From assembly GCA_964304625.1 (NCBI GenBank), contig OZ199838.1, forward strand, positions 9,486,001 to 9,550,000: a stretch of 64,000 bases of DNA. Reading direction: 5' to 3'. The DNA is from Kudoa neothunni (taxonomy: Eukaryota > Cnidaria). A program made the translations under genes and the position numbers. The notes beneath the pieces are model-generated. The model was not told the DNA's origin, ran no database searches, and saw only the letters and a list, made by a program, of their open reading frames with translations. Shown piece by piece: positions 47,062-58,791 of this stretch (position 1 is its first letter; each line of letters opens with the position of its first letter).

Positions 47062-48717
47062 TTAGGTGTAAAAGTCAAACTCATTTTCAGCCTTTTTGGA
47101 AACTATCTTATATGCTTTCTCAAAATCTCGTGCCTGGACAATAAATCGATTTTCTCTAACAGCTTGCATGCCAGCCTACAACAACAATATTTTTATGAAA
47201 AATCATTGACTATCTAATCACAATAAACAAACATATTAGCTACCTCTTGACAAACACAGTTTATTCCAGCTCCGGTCATATCATCCGAAAATAAAATAAC
47301 TACGTAAATATTGTTTTTAGATGTTCATTAAAATCGAAATAGAACAAACATACGTTCTTCAATATTAACATCATCATCCAAATTCATTTTGGCGGTGACG
47401 GTGAGATAGATTTGTCGTTTGTGTCTCCTGTCTGGTATTGGGAATTCGATTTTTCTGTCAAGACGTCCAGGACGTAAAAGTGCAGGATCTAGTGTATCAG
47501 CTCTATTTGTTGCCATGATAACCTATTGAATACACATTAGTTACTTTAAAAAAAGAGCAACTGTTGAATCAGATTAGAATCTACCTTAACATTGGTTGTT
47601 TCATCAAAACCATCCATTTGATTCAACAACTCCAAGAGAATGCGTTGAACTTCTCTATCAGCTAATACACAAAAATTAACAATAACCTTAATATATAGAG
47701 ACAGCGTATAAAGTGAGAGATTTTACCTCCAGTTTGGGCATCAAAACGTTTTGTAGCAATTGAGTCTATCTCATCAATAAACACAATAGAAGGAGAATTC
47801 TCGCGCGCCATTCTAAAAACATCACGCACAAGACGAGGTCCTTCTCCCAAATATTTCTGCACAAATTCACTGCCAACAACTCTTATAAACGATGCGTTGG
47901 TTTGACGAGCAACCGCTTTCGCAAGCATTGTCTTTCCAGTGCCCGGTGGGCCATACATCAAAACTCCCTTTGGTGGGTCGATTCCGATTTGCTGATATAA
48001 TTCGAAATGGGTTAGTGGTAGTTCGACTGCTTCCTTCATTTCTTGTTTTTGTGTCTCCAATCCACCTATATCGGAATAGGATATGTTGGGACGTTCTTCA
48101 TCTTTCAACAGTTTGATTGATGTGTCTGATTCGGGCGGCAGCACATCGACTAATGCTCCAGAAAGCTTGTGTAACGCTACAGAAGCATTTGGCTTTAATA
48201 GCTGTTTGTCTACGGTGCTCATTACACGTACAAAATTATTTGGAGCTATACATCAACAGACAAATGATCGATTCATAAAAATATTAAACAAGCGACCTAC
48301 TTCCTACAGTCGAAGTAACAATCGCAGTATCACCATCGATACTCTCTACGAATTGCCCCACTACTATTGGTACTGCTCGAATCCGTTTCAGTTCTTCCTG
48401 AGCATGTCTCAGCTCATTGAGAAGTAACATGTATTCATTTTTAACAAAGTTCTCTTGAATCTAAACGCACATTCATCAAACATCACCTACTTCACTATCA
48501 CAACTAATTCCACATTACTTTTATAAATGCTAAATGTCTTTGCAACTTTTTAAAAAGTTGATAAAGATCGGTTTCATTATCCTTAAATACTAGAGACTCC
48601 TTTAACTCTTTATCAAAATACTAAAATATTATAATTGAATTTCCATGGTATTCAGTTAATTGTTCCCAATTTTACCTGTCTCTCCGGTGGTCTAGATGTT
48701 GCAACCTCACTGGCCAT
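47062..48717 (-). CDS. PSMC4: 26S proteasome ATPase Rpt3 (subunit 6B)
   Basis: Eight exons (48717-48676, 48620-48519, 48460-48301, 48245-47727, 47661-47585, 47522-47354, 47299-47244, 47175-47062) total 1,239 nt, a complete 412-aa protein (human 418). In order: the N-terminal coiled coil ([15 protein letters not shown]), the OB domain ([27 protein letters not shown]), then the AAA+ domain with Walker A GPPGTGKT (200-207), Walker B IVFIDEID (Asp-Glu 259-260) and arginine-finger region [16 protein letters not shown]. The C-terminus EFDFYT keeps the hydrophobic-Tyr-X motif that docks into the 20S alpha ring. Rpt3 is one of six ATPases that unfold ubiquitinated substrates. The human ISGAD segment here reads MTGAG. 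Confidence 0.97.
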
Positions 48718-49670
48718 ATTTAAGTCCTTTTATTTGCGTGCGCATGAAATATTGCAATAAGATGGGGCAACTATTCACTACTACTATAACTTCAATCGGT
48801 TTATTATGTTGTATATAATTAGTCGAAAATATAAAATATACACAAATAAATTGAAATTGTTTGGGTTAACTACATGATAAAATTTAATCCCGTAAGACTA
48901 GGCACTAGCAAGATTCATTGTTAACCCCATTTACCCTCAATTATAAAGATTCGAGATTTTCATCCATAAAAATTTCATATACAATCATTTATTTTTTTGA
49001 AAACAATTATATGTTCTATTCGTTTGTAACATTTCAAATTACAGCCAATATTACACCATCACAATATAAAAATAGTTTATGATTCGTATTTCCTCTGAGA
49101 GAAATACATGGACTTAAATTTTATTATTTGAGCGTCGCATTCTCTGTCCAAAATTAATTGGGTGGTAGTTAAATTAATCAGATATAATTTATTAGAACGC
49201 TGAAATAAATCATGCAATAAAATAACAAAGTATGGTATGACGCAAAGGTGTCCAAACATTAATTTAGATTTAAAATTTTCAATTAGTTCTATTTATAATT
49301 GTTTATTTCACGAGCTCTGACCGATTATCATTCGAATATCAGTATTAAAATGATTTATATGGATTTGTTGAGAGATAAATTCGTAAATGATTATACCCAA
49401 AATGATTTAAATTTTTATTTCCATTGAATATTCTAATTTTTGTTATTTTATATTTTTATTTTCGGAAATAAATGTAATGCATAAGTCAATCTTTTGAGCC
49501 AAATTAATATTAGCGATTAAACTTTAATACGAGCACTCCTACTCTTAATATACATTTGTGGGAGTATTTAATATGACATTAAATAAAAAAAAATTTGGGG
49601 CTGCTTACTATCAGTCATTTTGAGATATTTAAACTGCTTCAGCCCCATTCTCATAATATTAATAATGGGC
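48718..49670. other. Intergenic DNA upstream of PSMC4
   Basis: No gene. At 49596-49653 there is a small inverted pair, GGGGCTG and CAGCCCC, about 45 bp apart, just before the MULE terminal repeat. Its meaning is unknown. Confidence 0.45.
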
Positions 49671-50147
49671 AGTGGCAATTACCACGCTAGCGTATAATCC
49701 CATACCGGGGCTGTCTATTGCCACGAAAATGAATTTCTCCATAACCACACAATATTATATAGTTATGTTTACATATTTGTAATGAGACCTTTTTTAATAT
49801 GAAAATTCATTCACCAAATTTTTGGCCTATGTAGCATATAACCGCGTATTTTTCACACTTGTTGTAACGGTTACTTAATTATTATTAAATATTTGACGAT
49901 AAAATTATATTATTTAAAATTGTGAAAAAATGACTAATGGATATCTTTTACACAATACCGAATTCGTAACTCATAAACAGGGATCATACAATCACTGATT
50001 TAACTGCGGGTATATTAAAATTCTACGTTAAATAGAATAAATTATTCAAAGATGATTGACACACAACCAATAAACTTTATTATAATTCAGGAATTTATAA
50101 TTTAATTATGTAATTTATTATTTTTCTTTTCTTCCCGATCGCAGCCA
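49671..50147 (+). repeat. Long terminal repeat of a third MULE
   Basis: About 477 bp starting GGGCAGTGGCAATTACC, similar to 38945-39425 along its length. It is followed within 300 bp by MULE transposase sequence on the minus strand (50450-50720), so it is probably the left TIR of that element. The matching right TIR was not found. Confidence 0.7.
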
Positions 50148-50449
50148 CACTAAAACCACTTAGTCTTCATACTGATTTTAGCTTTTTATGATGTGTAAGA
50201 TCTGCATAAAATAGAGGATGACACACTGAAACTTAAACTAGAATCTTAATGTTTTATTAAATTTAATTGAATTATATTTCCCAATAAATTAATACACTAT
50301 TATCTAATCGAATCCCAATTCTTTTTAAAATATAAATTAAAATCCTCAACGTTTAACTGTCGACCTTAGCACAAATTTTCTGATAATCATTTTAATTTCT
50401 AGGGAAGATGATTTTCTTAAGAGTTTCCGGCATCAAATCTTTTAAATTC

Positions 50450-50720
50450 ACGCGGGGTGTTATATTTAGAAGGCAATAATTGTCACAGAAAAATTTTCCT
50501 AACGTGGAATATACAAATAATTAGCTCAACGTTCGGAAAAAGTTTCTTTAAGATTTTCCGGAGTTTCAAATCTTTATCAGTGATCACAGAAAGTATCTTC
50601 TCCTTTATAAATGACGAAACAGATATTAAGTATAAATACACCAGTTTTAAAACAACTTTTTTCTTTATAAATAATACAGGAACTACTTATATGACTCGTA
50701 CTGTGAAGAATCATTAACTA
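50450..50720 (-). pseudogene. MULE transposase catalytic fragment
   Basis: Minus strand: KILSVITDKDLKLRKILKK then LIICIFHVRKIFL, matching STIITDKDRTLRKCLKQ...LIICRFHVNQSF of MULE 1. It contains the second catalytic Asp and the C-x-FH motif. The open frame on the opposite strand is only its shadow. Other parts of the protein are not recognisable. Confidence 0.8.
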
Positions 50721-51390
50721 TTCGGAATTTTGGAACACTGAAGAAAGTTTAATATAATTTAGAGTTCAAAAAATGAATAAATTTTAAATATTGAGTTTTC
50801 TGACGTGAATCCAGTAATTTATAAGTTGTATAAACACAGAGTAATTCTAGAAAAAATATTTTTTGTCTCATCATCTATAAATATTATTGTACAAAGTTGA
50901 TTCGTACCACAGTCATCATTTTAACATCATGGTTTTAATCCATGGCTAAAATTTTATAAATATAGTTCATATTATTTCGTTGGGAGGATACATTTTTCGT
51001 ATTATGTATGGACTTGAGTGTAACTATTTACCGGTTTCTTATTGTTTTTTAGATTGCAGAATTTTTTGTTAACAAGCATAGAAATTAATTCTGAGATTAA
51101 TTTATCTTGCTGTCTGATTTACATTGTGACAGTAAACACTTGAAGTTTACCGATCTTATTTTTTTTCGAGGGCAGACACAGATATCAGACTATAGTCGAT
51201 TTTGGTACGTTCTTCAAAATTTGTTGGTACTTTTTTCGCTAATCTTCTGGCAACCCTGGTTTAGGATTTAAATTTACCCTGCCAATAGTCTCCGGCTTTA
51301 CTATTCATAAGGGAAATTCTCTGGCGCAGCTAATTAGATGTGCGTTTCCCAATTAAAATTTGGCTCGCGTCTCCTCTGCATACAATAAGG
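50721..51390. other. Intergenic DNA, no further feature
   Basis: It may include the decayed N-terminal part of MULE 3. Nothing firm. Confidence 0.4.
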
Positions 51391-52003
51391 CAGTGTTTTC
51401 AAATCTTTTTTCGATCGCACCCCATCTTTTTAAAAAGTACTGATTTTTTAAACTTAAACTGTTTTAAGTTTGAATAAATCTCCCTATCACATTAAAATCC
51501 GAGAAAATTAATGTTTCTTTTATCGTTTAAATTAAAATGTACTTGATCAAATCTAACTTAGTTTATCGATAGACCCTAAAAATTGACATCTATAGTTCTT
51601 CATTCCGTCCAAAACAGCGTCAAGTGGAACTCATGGTAATTCAACCTTCGCCAGGAAAAACTTTCGTGTAGAGGGGCTAATGAACCGGAAATAAATAATA
51701 TAAATACAAAATTAATCAATACTATATCAGAGTTTCTTCAAACGAAGGGATATACGATTCTAAATGAGAAAAGATTGAGATTCAAACCATTCTGATTCTA
51801 CCTGGATGAAGGGCACGTTAAATATTAATTTATATATAATTAGTCATTGCTTGTTGTATTTTTTTAGTTGTCACTTAAGAATAAGCGACATTGAAAATCG
51901 CAGTATTGACTTCAAAGTACGTCATACTGTCAAATTATCCCACCATTATCCTCTTCACACCAATACTCAGGATTTCCCGCGTCGCACCATAAGGGTTCAT
52001 TAA

Positions 52004-53561
52004 CCCTCCCGGGACGGAGCGGGGTCCGCGTGAACCCCACGATGCACATTTTTACGTTTTACTTTTTATTGGCTTTGAGTAACTAGTCCAGATGTCTGGT
52101 AATCCTAGTTCAAGAGATACTTTATAATCACGTTCAAAAATCAAAAGGAAATTTCCCCATAAATGACTTGAAATGTTTAAAGTTTTAAACGAAAATCTAA
52201 AAAAAATTAATTGTAACTATTAATTTATGTAATATATCAGTTCTGCTAATTACATAGAAACGAATAAACATGAATAAACTATCCTAGAATTATTAATTTA
52301 AGAGAATATTGGCATAATTATGTTTTTTCATCCATCTCGGCGATGGTCACCGATATTTGATAGGATTATCCTTTGTTAGCGGGTAGGCTTTATTTTGTTG
52401 AAAATATTCGAGTATTCATAATTTGTTAATTTTAACTTTATTTATGTTTATTTTGATGTAATAATGCGTAGTAGTGATTCAGAATACTTATTGGATGACC
52501 ATGTTGATGATAAACAAATTACGAATAGCGATATAGAGTTCGAAGAAAATTTGTCAGATGTTTCTAGCTTTGAGGATTTATTGGAATGTATTGATTCTCA
52601 GAGTGATGTTGAGGTTGATTGTATTGATTGCACCCCATATTAAGATTCTGTTACAACATCAAAATCTGGTTTTGAATGAGATTGTAAACCACGAGAAAAA
52701 GGAAGGACCCGAGCACACAACATGATTAATGCTACTCCGGGTCTTATGAGAAAAGCGAGAAACATTGAATCTGTTATCGATTCTTTCAGAATTTTCTTCT
52801 CGGATATAGTCATTTAAAGATATTATTCTACACGAATAAGTTATGTTTGAACATTTATTCAATTTTCTTACTGTTTGTTACTCATCAAGCAAGTAAACAA
52901 AATAAAATTTATCCGTTACCGTTCTATTATCATAAGCGTTAATGACAAAAATAATGACTGGAATATTTTTATAAGTTTTGAACTGTTTGATTTATAGCGT
53001 AATGTAGATTATAACATTAAAACTTAACCAATACGAGATATTAACATCCAATTATCATTAGAAGAACAAATATAGAAATAACGTCGTTAGATATTTTGTA
53101 ATTTAATTTTTGGGGTCATTAGAGAGTACAATGAAGAGATTATTTTGGCGCGAATTGAATCTACTTATTAGAGAGATTACGAGTTATTCCGAGTATTGTG
53201 CATCAGAATCGACTGATATGTTGTCTTTGTTTTCATAGCGAATGAGACTGTTCCTACAATTATATTATTACGTTTTATAACATCCTGAAATCCAAATCTA
53301 CCAGAACATATATTACATATTAACTCAAAATTCTCATTACACATTGAAGATCTGTAATGGTTTTCCATTGGATTTATTCGAATTTTTTGCAAATTTATAA
53401 ATGTTATATATTTTTTGACTTTATTAAATAAAATTTCGATATGTATTGGTTAAGAATACATGATTTGGTAAAAAATCCAAAAAAGTAAGCTAAAATTGCT
53501 GGGGTCCATTTGGACCCCACTACGTCCCTACGTGATTTTCAGGCGCACCGTCCTTCGAGAA
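52004..53561 (+). mobile_element. piggyBac element inserted at TTAA
   Basis: Flanked by TTAA (52000-52003, 53562-53565). The left end CCCTCCCGGGACGGAGCG pairs with the reversed right end TTCTCGAAGGACGGTGCG. Palindromes lie near each end: GGGGTCCGCGTGAACCCC (52022-52039) and GGGGTCCATTTGGACCCC (53493-53510). It holds only the start of a transposase, so it is a deletion derivative. Confidence 0.82.
52464..52860 (+). pseudogene. piggyBac transposase N-terminal region
   Basis: 52464-52643 encodes an acidic 59-aa start (MRSSDSEYLLDDHVDD...), as in PGBD proteins. After a stop, 52679-52860 continues ATPGLMRKARNIESVIDSF then FRIFFSDIVI. This matches the segment that opens the piggyBac domain (PG...a.....dAF..fF.d.ll). 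The catalytic domain is absent. Confidence 0.75.
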
Positions 53562-53619
53562 TTAAACGTTTGAAAATTTTTCAATTACTTGTATCATAGT
53601 CGAATGTCGTATCCTCAGT

Positions 53620-54080
53620 TCGGAAGTGCTGAATTAGACAATGAAGTTCTGATCGACTACAGGTGCTGTAGTCATTCCAATGAGCCACATGTAACCGCAT
53701 GCCTTAAAATTTGGTTGTAATGTAGAAATTTAACTTACTATACATACTTACCTCAGCGCGATCATCACCTCAAACCATATCCTTACCTTTCCAAGACGTG
53801 GGCTCTGTCAGGCCTGAAATATTTTTTATTACCTAATACGGCCCTGGCAATTCAAACGTCTAATCCGAATCATCTCATTGGGCTAAACTATGTCAGCAGG
53901 TGTATCACGTATAATAGCTGGCCTACGCGCTCTAACGCAGCTTCCATTAGGGAATAAGGGTGCTAATCACAAAAGCAGTACCTTGTGGGGCCTGGAGTTA
54001 CAAATTGCAACCTCTAGAGCCCCGCCCCTTCCAATAACCACAAACCAATGCCATCTTTCCGTCATGAATATGAGGATATA
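53620..54080. repeat. Decayed SINE-like sequence (family B-related)
   Basis: Less AT-rich than its surroundings. The middle (CCATATCCTTACCTTTCC, GTGGGCTCTGTCAG, CAATTCAAACGTCTAATCC) resembles family B bodies at 14590-14720. The head and tail are not resolved. Confidence 0.5.
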
Positions 54081-54484
54081 CATATATAAATAATAGTAGT
54101 CAGACTCATTTTTTTAAAATCCAACCGACTGGTGACGACATCATCTATAACTCAAACTGAGAATTATCAGTTCTTGACATTAATCTTTCGCCTTGTCTAC
54201 TAGCGGAAAGTTAAAATTAATTACAATCATTTTAAAAATTTCTCCTATTATAAACTGACTTAATAATATGAAAGCCAATGTGCAACCGATTAGGTTATCT
54301 CTGCAATTTCAAGTTTAACTATTTTGTTCTAAATACGTTCTATAAGGCAAATTTAAATAATGTCGAGTTATTTCGCCGATTACTTATCAATCTTAATTAT
54401 TAAATTTCATCCCGTCAAAAATTTACATATGGTAAAAAGTTAGGCATTGGCCAATACTGAGCCACGTAATAGTTCAAACAAATA
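54081..54484. other. Intergenic DNA
   Basis: No feature recognised between the SINE-like block and the Tigger. Confidence 0.5.
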
Positions 54485-54701
54485 TACAGTAGGTAACCGG
54501 TTTCACGCACTTTTTAAAAGATACCTATCTTGACAAACAGATGAAATATTGATTCAATAATAATTTGTTATAAACAATTTTATCAGTTTTTATTGAGAAA
54601 TAAAGTTGTAAAATAACGTACATAATTGTCACGTGATTTACAGGTTCACGCACTTTTTTGGAGCTGAGTTTGTTGATAATTTTGTTGTTATTATTTTAAT
54701 G

Positions 54702-55670
54702 GCCAGAAAAGCACCGCGAACTCGAAATTTAACAGAAACATATAATACAATTAAATGTCATGATAATTTACTGCCTAAAAGTGCGAAAGTCACCACCACC
54801 AAATATATTAAATTATCCTCAATTACGACTCTCAAAGGAATTTTCAAAATGAGAGAAAACATTGTGAAAATTTATGAAGGAGCTCTACTTTCTAAAAACA
54901 GAAAATATTTGAATAATGGTTGAAATAATGATATCGATCAAGAGGTGTACGACTGGATCTGTCACACAAAAAGCAATAAGATCGAATTAAGCGCCGCGAA
55001 TATTATAGATATAAGAAATGATTTTTCTAATCGTAATAATTTTCCATCAACTGCAAGGCATGGATGGTTTCGTTTCTTTAAAAAAGGATATAATATTAAA
55101 AAAATTAATTATCACGGCGAATCTGGCGACGTTGATCCCAAAACTACAGCAGAATGGATGTGTAAAATCGGAGCGCTTTGTGACGAATATTCGGAGGATT
55201 GCATTTACAACAATGATGAGATAGGTTTGCTGTATCAACAACAGCGTGGTAAATGCTTCTCAATTTATTTTGTATGGGCTTTTAAGGTAACAGTTGTGTT
55301 CATTCATCTGAGAACAATATGAGAGGGACTAAAAAATCCAAAAAAAGCGTTTGACTGTTTTATTGGGAGCTTCGTTAAGTGGAGTAAAGCTAGATCCATT
55401 GTTAATTGGATCGAATAAAAAACAACGTTGCTTCAATAATATTAAGAAGTTACCGGTTTTATTCGAATCAAACAAAAAGGCTTGGATGACTCGGGATGTT
55501 TTCTTGAGATACATTTCGAAAATTAATGATGACTTTATTAACCCATAGCGGCTTTCATATTTAAATCTTTAAAAAATTTAAACTGCAAACAGAGCACGAT
55601 TATTAATGATAAAGCGTAAAATATTTCTTCTAGAATCAGTTGGAAAGTTTGAAAATAATCCAAAATACTA
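54702..55670 (+). pseudogene. Tigger transposase, 5' part
   Basis: Starts MARKAPRTRNLTETYNTIK at 54702 with the first HTH (TTKYIKLSS...). The CENP-B-type HTH follows (VYDWICHTKSNKIELSAANI, 54945 on), then NNDEIGLLYQQ with the first catalytic Asp, then MTVLLGASLSGVKL and KKQRCFNNIKKLPVLFESNK (55351-55548), and FENNPK in the place of the second motif (usually DNxPxH; here Glu for Asp). It contains an internal stop at 54921 and a frame change near 55260-55350, and ends at the piggyBac. Confidence 0.87.
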
Positions 55671-57520
55671 AAGTGCCAAAAAGGGTACGATAAACCACCG
55701 ACGTGCGTTTTTCTAATTAAGCGTTCATGCGTTTGCGCCGAGGAAAAATACAATAATATATTAATAGAACGACAAAACATTACGACTTATGATAGATCAT
55801 TGAACGTTTGATATGCATATAGTTTTTGCATTTCAGGCACAAATAGATAGTGTTTTTTTACAAACAACGCATTTGTCTTTTTTTCAATGGGTCTGCGCTC
55901 ATTATTGGCCAATCACATAACAGAGCAGCGTGAATATTTGCTAGAGATGATCTTCTAGTAATTTTTTCAGTTCGGATCATATTGGCAACAATACGCCTAA
56001 TATGAGTCAATAATTTTATGTTGCATTCATTCTTATAATTGAGCCATTCGCAGGAATTAACCGCTGAGATTGAGATAATATTTGTAAACTAGGGCCATTA
56101 ACACTTTTTGGGACGAATTTTTACTCTATAACAGGATATATTATTGTCTGCGATGTCAACGCCTCCCATATGTTTGTTATGCATATATGAGACATATGGC
56201 TGATCTATCGTCACGCAGCACTTTCTTGTTTTAAAATAACGCTTTGTATACTGGACTGACTCAACAGAAAGCGTATTGCTAAGAAAGGCAACTGGTTTTG
56301 TATCCTTCCAACAAACGCAATTTATTTTGGTTGAGCGATCTTCGTACGACTCATAAAAACCTCTCGGTTTCTTTTCCATTACCTTAGGATCTGTTAAGGG
56401 GAATTTACATCTCTCTTCTTCAATTAAGCTATCAATTTATAAGAGTTAAAAAAATTTTCGAAAAAAACATGAACGTCATTTCTTCCTTCAAGTTCTTCAA
56501 CAAATTTTAACACAACACTGCCACCGAAACCAAGACTTTTGCAATACGATTCCTCCTTACCGTTGTACACGTTAAAACTGTAAATATAACCATCAGAAGA
56601 TGTTAAACCCCATTGCTTAAAACCAAAACGAACCGGTTTCCCTTTCATGTACATCTTGCAAGTATGATGGCCTGTGTATGGTATCATTTATTCATCAACT
56701 TCAAAGTTATTATGGAAAAAACCAAATTTTTTAAGACTTTTATTCATTTTTTCAATTAATGGTCTTACTTTGAAAAGTTTTTCAGTTTTATCCAACTCTG
56801 AATTGTCGTTAAAATGTTGATATTTTTTTATTAATTTGAATCTACTGTATGACATTGACTTTTTCACAAGTTCAACGCCAGCGTCCAAAGCAGACTCCCA
56901 ATACATATGCTGCTGGGATAATTTATTATATCCAGTTAATAATAAAATGCCGATGAAACATTTGAATTCCTTTATCGTCAAATGAAATTTATGGTCGTTC
57001 TTTTGTTGAGCGTATAAATTTGTTTCTTTAACGATATGCAATAACACGTTTTCGTCAAAAAATTCCAGAAAACTTTCATACGACTCATACGTGTTCGAAT
57101 CATCATTATCGATAATATTTATACGACGGGTCATCATATTTTTATTTATTGAGTTTGTCGACGAATTGCAACGTGGGATGATTTTATGCCACCTGGCTCC
57201 GCCATTTTCAATGTATTCATCATGTTCTACGTTAATGAAAGTTCCTATTTCACCGCATATCTCAGGAACAGTTCCAATCTCAATGTTATCGTAATCTCTG
57301 TGAACGAACTCATCCTCTTCATCGGTCAATGTATCCACATGACCTGGAGGTATGACCACAAAATCTACCGTATTTGGTAATTCATCGATATTTTCAATAT
57401 TTTCGATAGCATCAACTAAGTTTCTGTACCTCATCTTAAAGCTTTTACCACGAGGTTAACAAAAAGATTAATTGAGAAATCGCACGCCGGTGGTTTACCG
57501 CGCCCTTTTCGGCACTGTTT
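55671..57520 (-). mobile_element. piggyBac element nested in the Tigger
   Basis: The outer ends AGTGCCAAAAAGGGTACG (55677 region) and, reversed, AGTGCCGAAAAGGGCGCG form an inverted pair of about 50 bp that also shares TAAACCACCG and TCTAATTAA/TCAATTAA. The expected TTAA is not intact on either side. 57521-57830 has no clear owner and may belong to either element. Confidence 0.75.
56098..57434 (-). pseudogene. piggyBac transposase (PGBD-type), broken
   Basis: Read from 57434: MRYRNLVDAIENIENID, acidic stretch DTLTDEEDEF, HLTIKEFKCFIGILLLTGYN, YWESALDAG, SRFKLIKKYQHFNDNSE, and FEVDE with the first catalytic Asp. An in-frame stop comes directly before MIPYTGHHTCKMYMKGKPVR. VHVFFENFFNS follows, where the second catalytic Asp is Glu. 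After a gap, 56379-56098 reads KKPRGFYESYEDR...QPYVSYMHNKHMGGVDIADN, including the third Asp, and stops at RPKKC. The C-terminal cysteine-rich domain is missing. It is the best-preserved piggyBac in the window. Confidence 0.9.
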
Positions 57521-57839
57521 TATTTTGATAATTATTTGTAGCTCTCTTATATATTATGTTTAATTCTTTACTTACATTAAACTTCTGGTAATATATTATT
57601 ATACACCAAAAATATAATATTTTTAAATAACAGTTTAGTATAATTCCTGTTCTATTTGTATGTTGTCACATTACAAGGGTAATATAGAACAGTTTCTGGC
57701 ACAATATAAAATATATTTGATGAATATTTTTATATAATATAGAAATTATACCTATTAATCATATATCCTAGAATTACATTATTAAACAAATTATTGTAAG
57801 ATATAGAGTGGTGTGAAGACTGTGCCGAAAAAGGAACGA

Positions 57840-58600
57840 AAAACCGCTATAGGCTAAACAAGGCAAAAAGATTTTTCTGACGTAAAATTTATATTTTTCC
57901 TCCAAAACACCACTGATGTTTTACAGTCGCCAGATCAAGGCGTCATCCATTCCTTTAAATCATGCTACGAAAAGTCGATGATAGAACGATTCATTTACTG
58001 TGCTGAAATGGGGATAGAGCTAAGTCCTTCAAACGTTGTAGAAACAATGGGATTAATTAAAACTGCCTAGAAGAGCGTTTCTAAAAATACAATCACAAAT
58101 TGTTTCATAAAAGCAGGATTTTTCTCGTTAAGATCTGACTCAACTCAGGATAATTTATTAATCGAAAATGGTGAAAAAGTTGCTGATGATTTGATCGCGA
58201 GTGAAATAACCGAAATGATAAAAGAAGATGAATCGTACGTAGCTCTTAAATATAATATTTTGACTTTTCCGACAAAAAAATGATCAAATACTAAACACGA
58301 ATGGATTATTTGATAACTTGATTTTAATTATATTTTTTAAGATTGTAACGCTGATGATGCAGAACAATTTGACACGGATGGGACACACGATGTTGAAGAA
58401 CTCCCCAACAACAAAATTATTACCTGTCAAAAGGCTTTGGGATATTTGAAGGAATTAAACTAATTTTTTAGGCGCATGATAATAATCAAAATATTAATTT
58501 GAATGCAGCAGAAGAGTCGATGTTTAAGATTCTCTCAAACAATATGAAACGAACTAAAATTACAAAATATTTTTTCTCGAACATAATTTATTTGATTTTT
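57840..58600 (+). pseudogene. Tigger transposase, 3' part
   Basis: VKFIFFLQNTTDVLQSPDQG then VIHSFKSCYEKSMIERFIY corresponds to the family motif FLPPNTTS.lQPlDqGvI.sFK. It continues AEMGIELSPSNVVETMGLIK, then DCNADDAEQFDTDGTHDVEE and a C-terminal KRTKITKYFF typical of Tigger tails. Stops between the blocks at 58260-58340 and 58461 look like small introns or decay. Confidence 0.85.
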
Positions 58601-58791
58601 TATTTAAGCATATTATATTTATCTTCCATTATTGAATAATAAAAATGTTTTTGAATTCATAGGTAGCAATAAAAAATAAATTTCCCTGTGATGTGCGTGC
58701 GCATTGAATGTATGTAGAATCGGACGTGAAAAGTTTCACGCACATTTTCCCTGGTTCCTGAAGAAGTGCGTGAAACCGGTTACCTACTGTA

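Larger units (their letters stand above)
51391..53600 (+). mobile_element. hAT-type MITE, copy 3, split by piggyBac
   Basis: 51391-52003 aligns with copy 1 from CAGTG(T/C)TT to GGTTCATTAA. The next block of copy 1 (TTAAACGTT...) resumes at 53562 after a 1,558-bp insertion. Homology fades by about 53600, so the right end is lost. Confidence 0.78.
54487..58789 (+). mobile_element. Tigger element invaded by piggyBac
   Basis: 4,303 bp, flanked by TA (54485-54486, 58790-58791). The ends CAGTAGGTAACCGGTTTCAC are perfect inverted copies of each other over 20 bp. Both subterminal regions repeat the motif TTCACGCAC: at the left near 54502 and 54645, at the right near 58735 and (reversed) 58765. Such repeats usually serve as transposase sites. 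The transposase runs on the plus strand but is cut in two by the piggyBac at about 55671-57520. Relatives are at 36185-36979 and 61884-62100. Confidence 0.93.

Noticed and set aside
38945-50147. The two 480-bp direct repeats as an LTR pair
   Set aside because: Three host genes lie between them, their ends match MULE termini, and there is no retroelement coding region.
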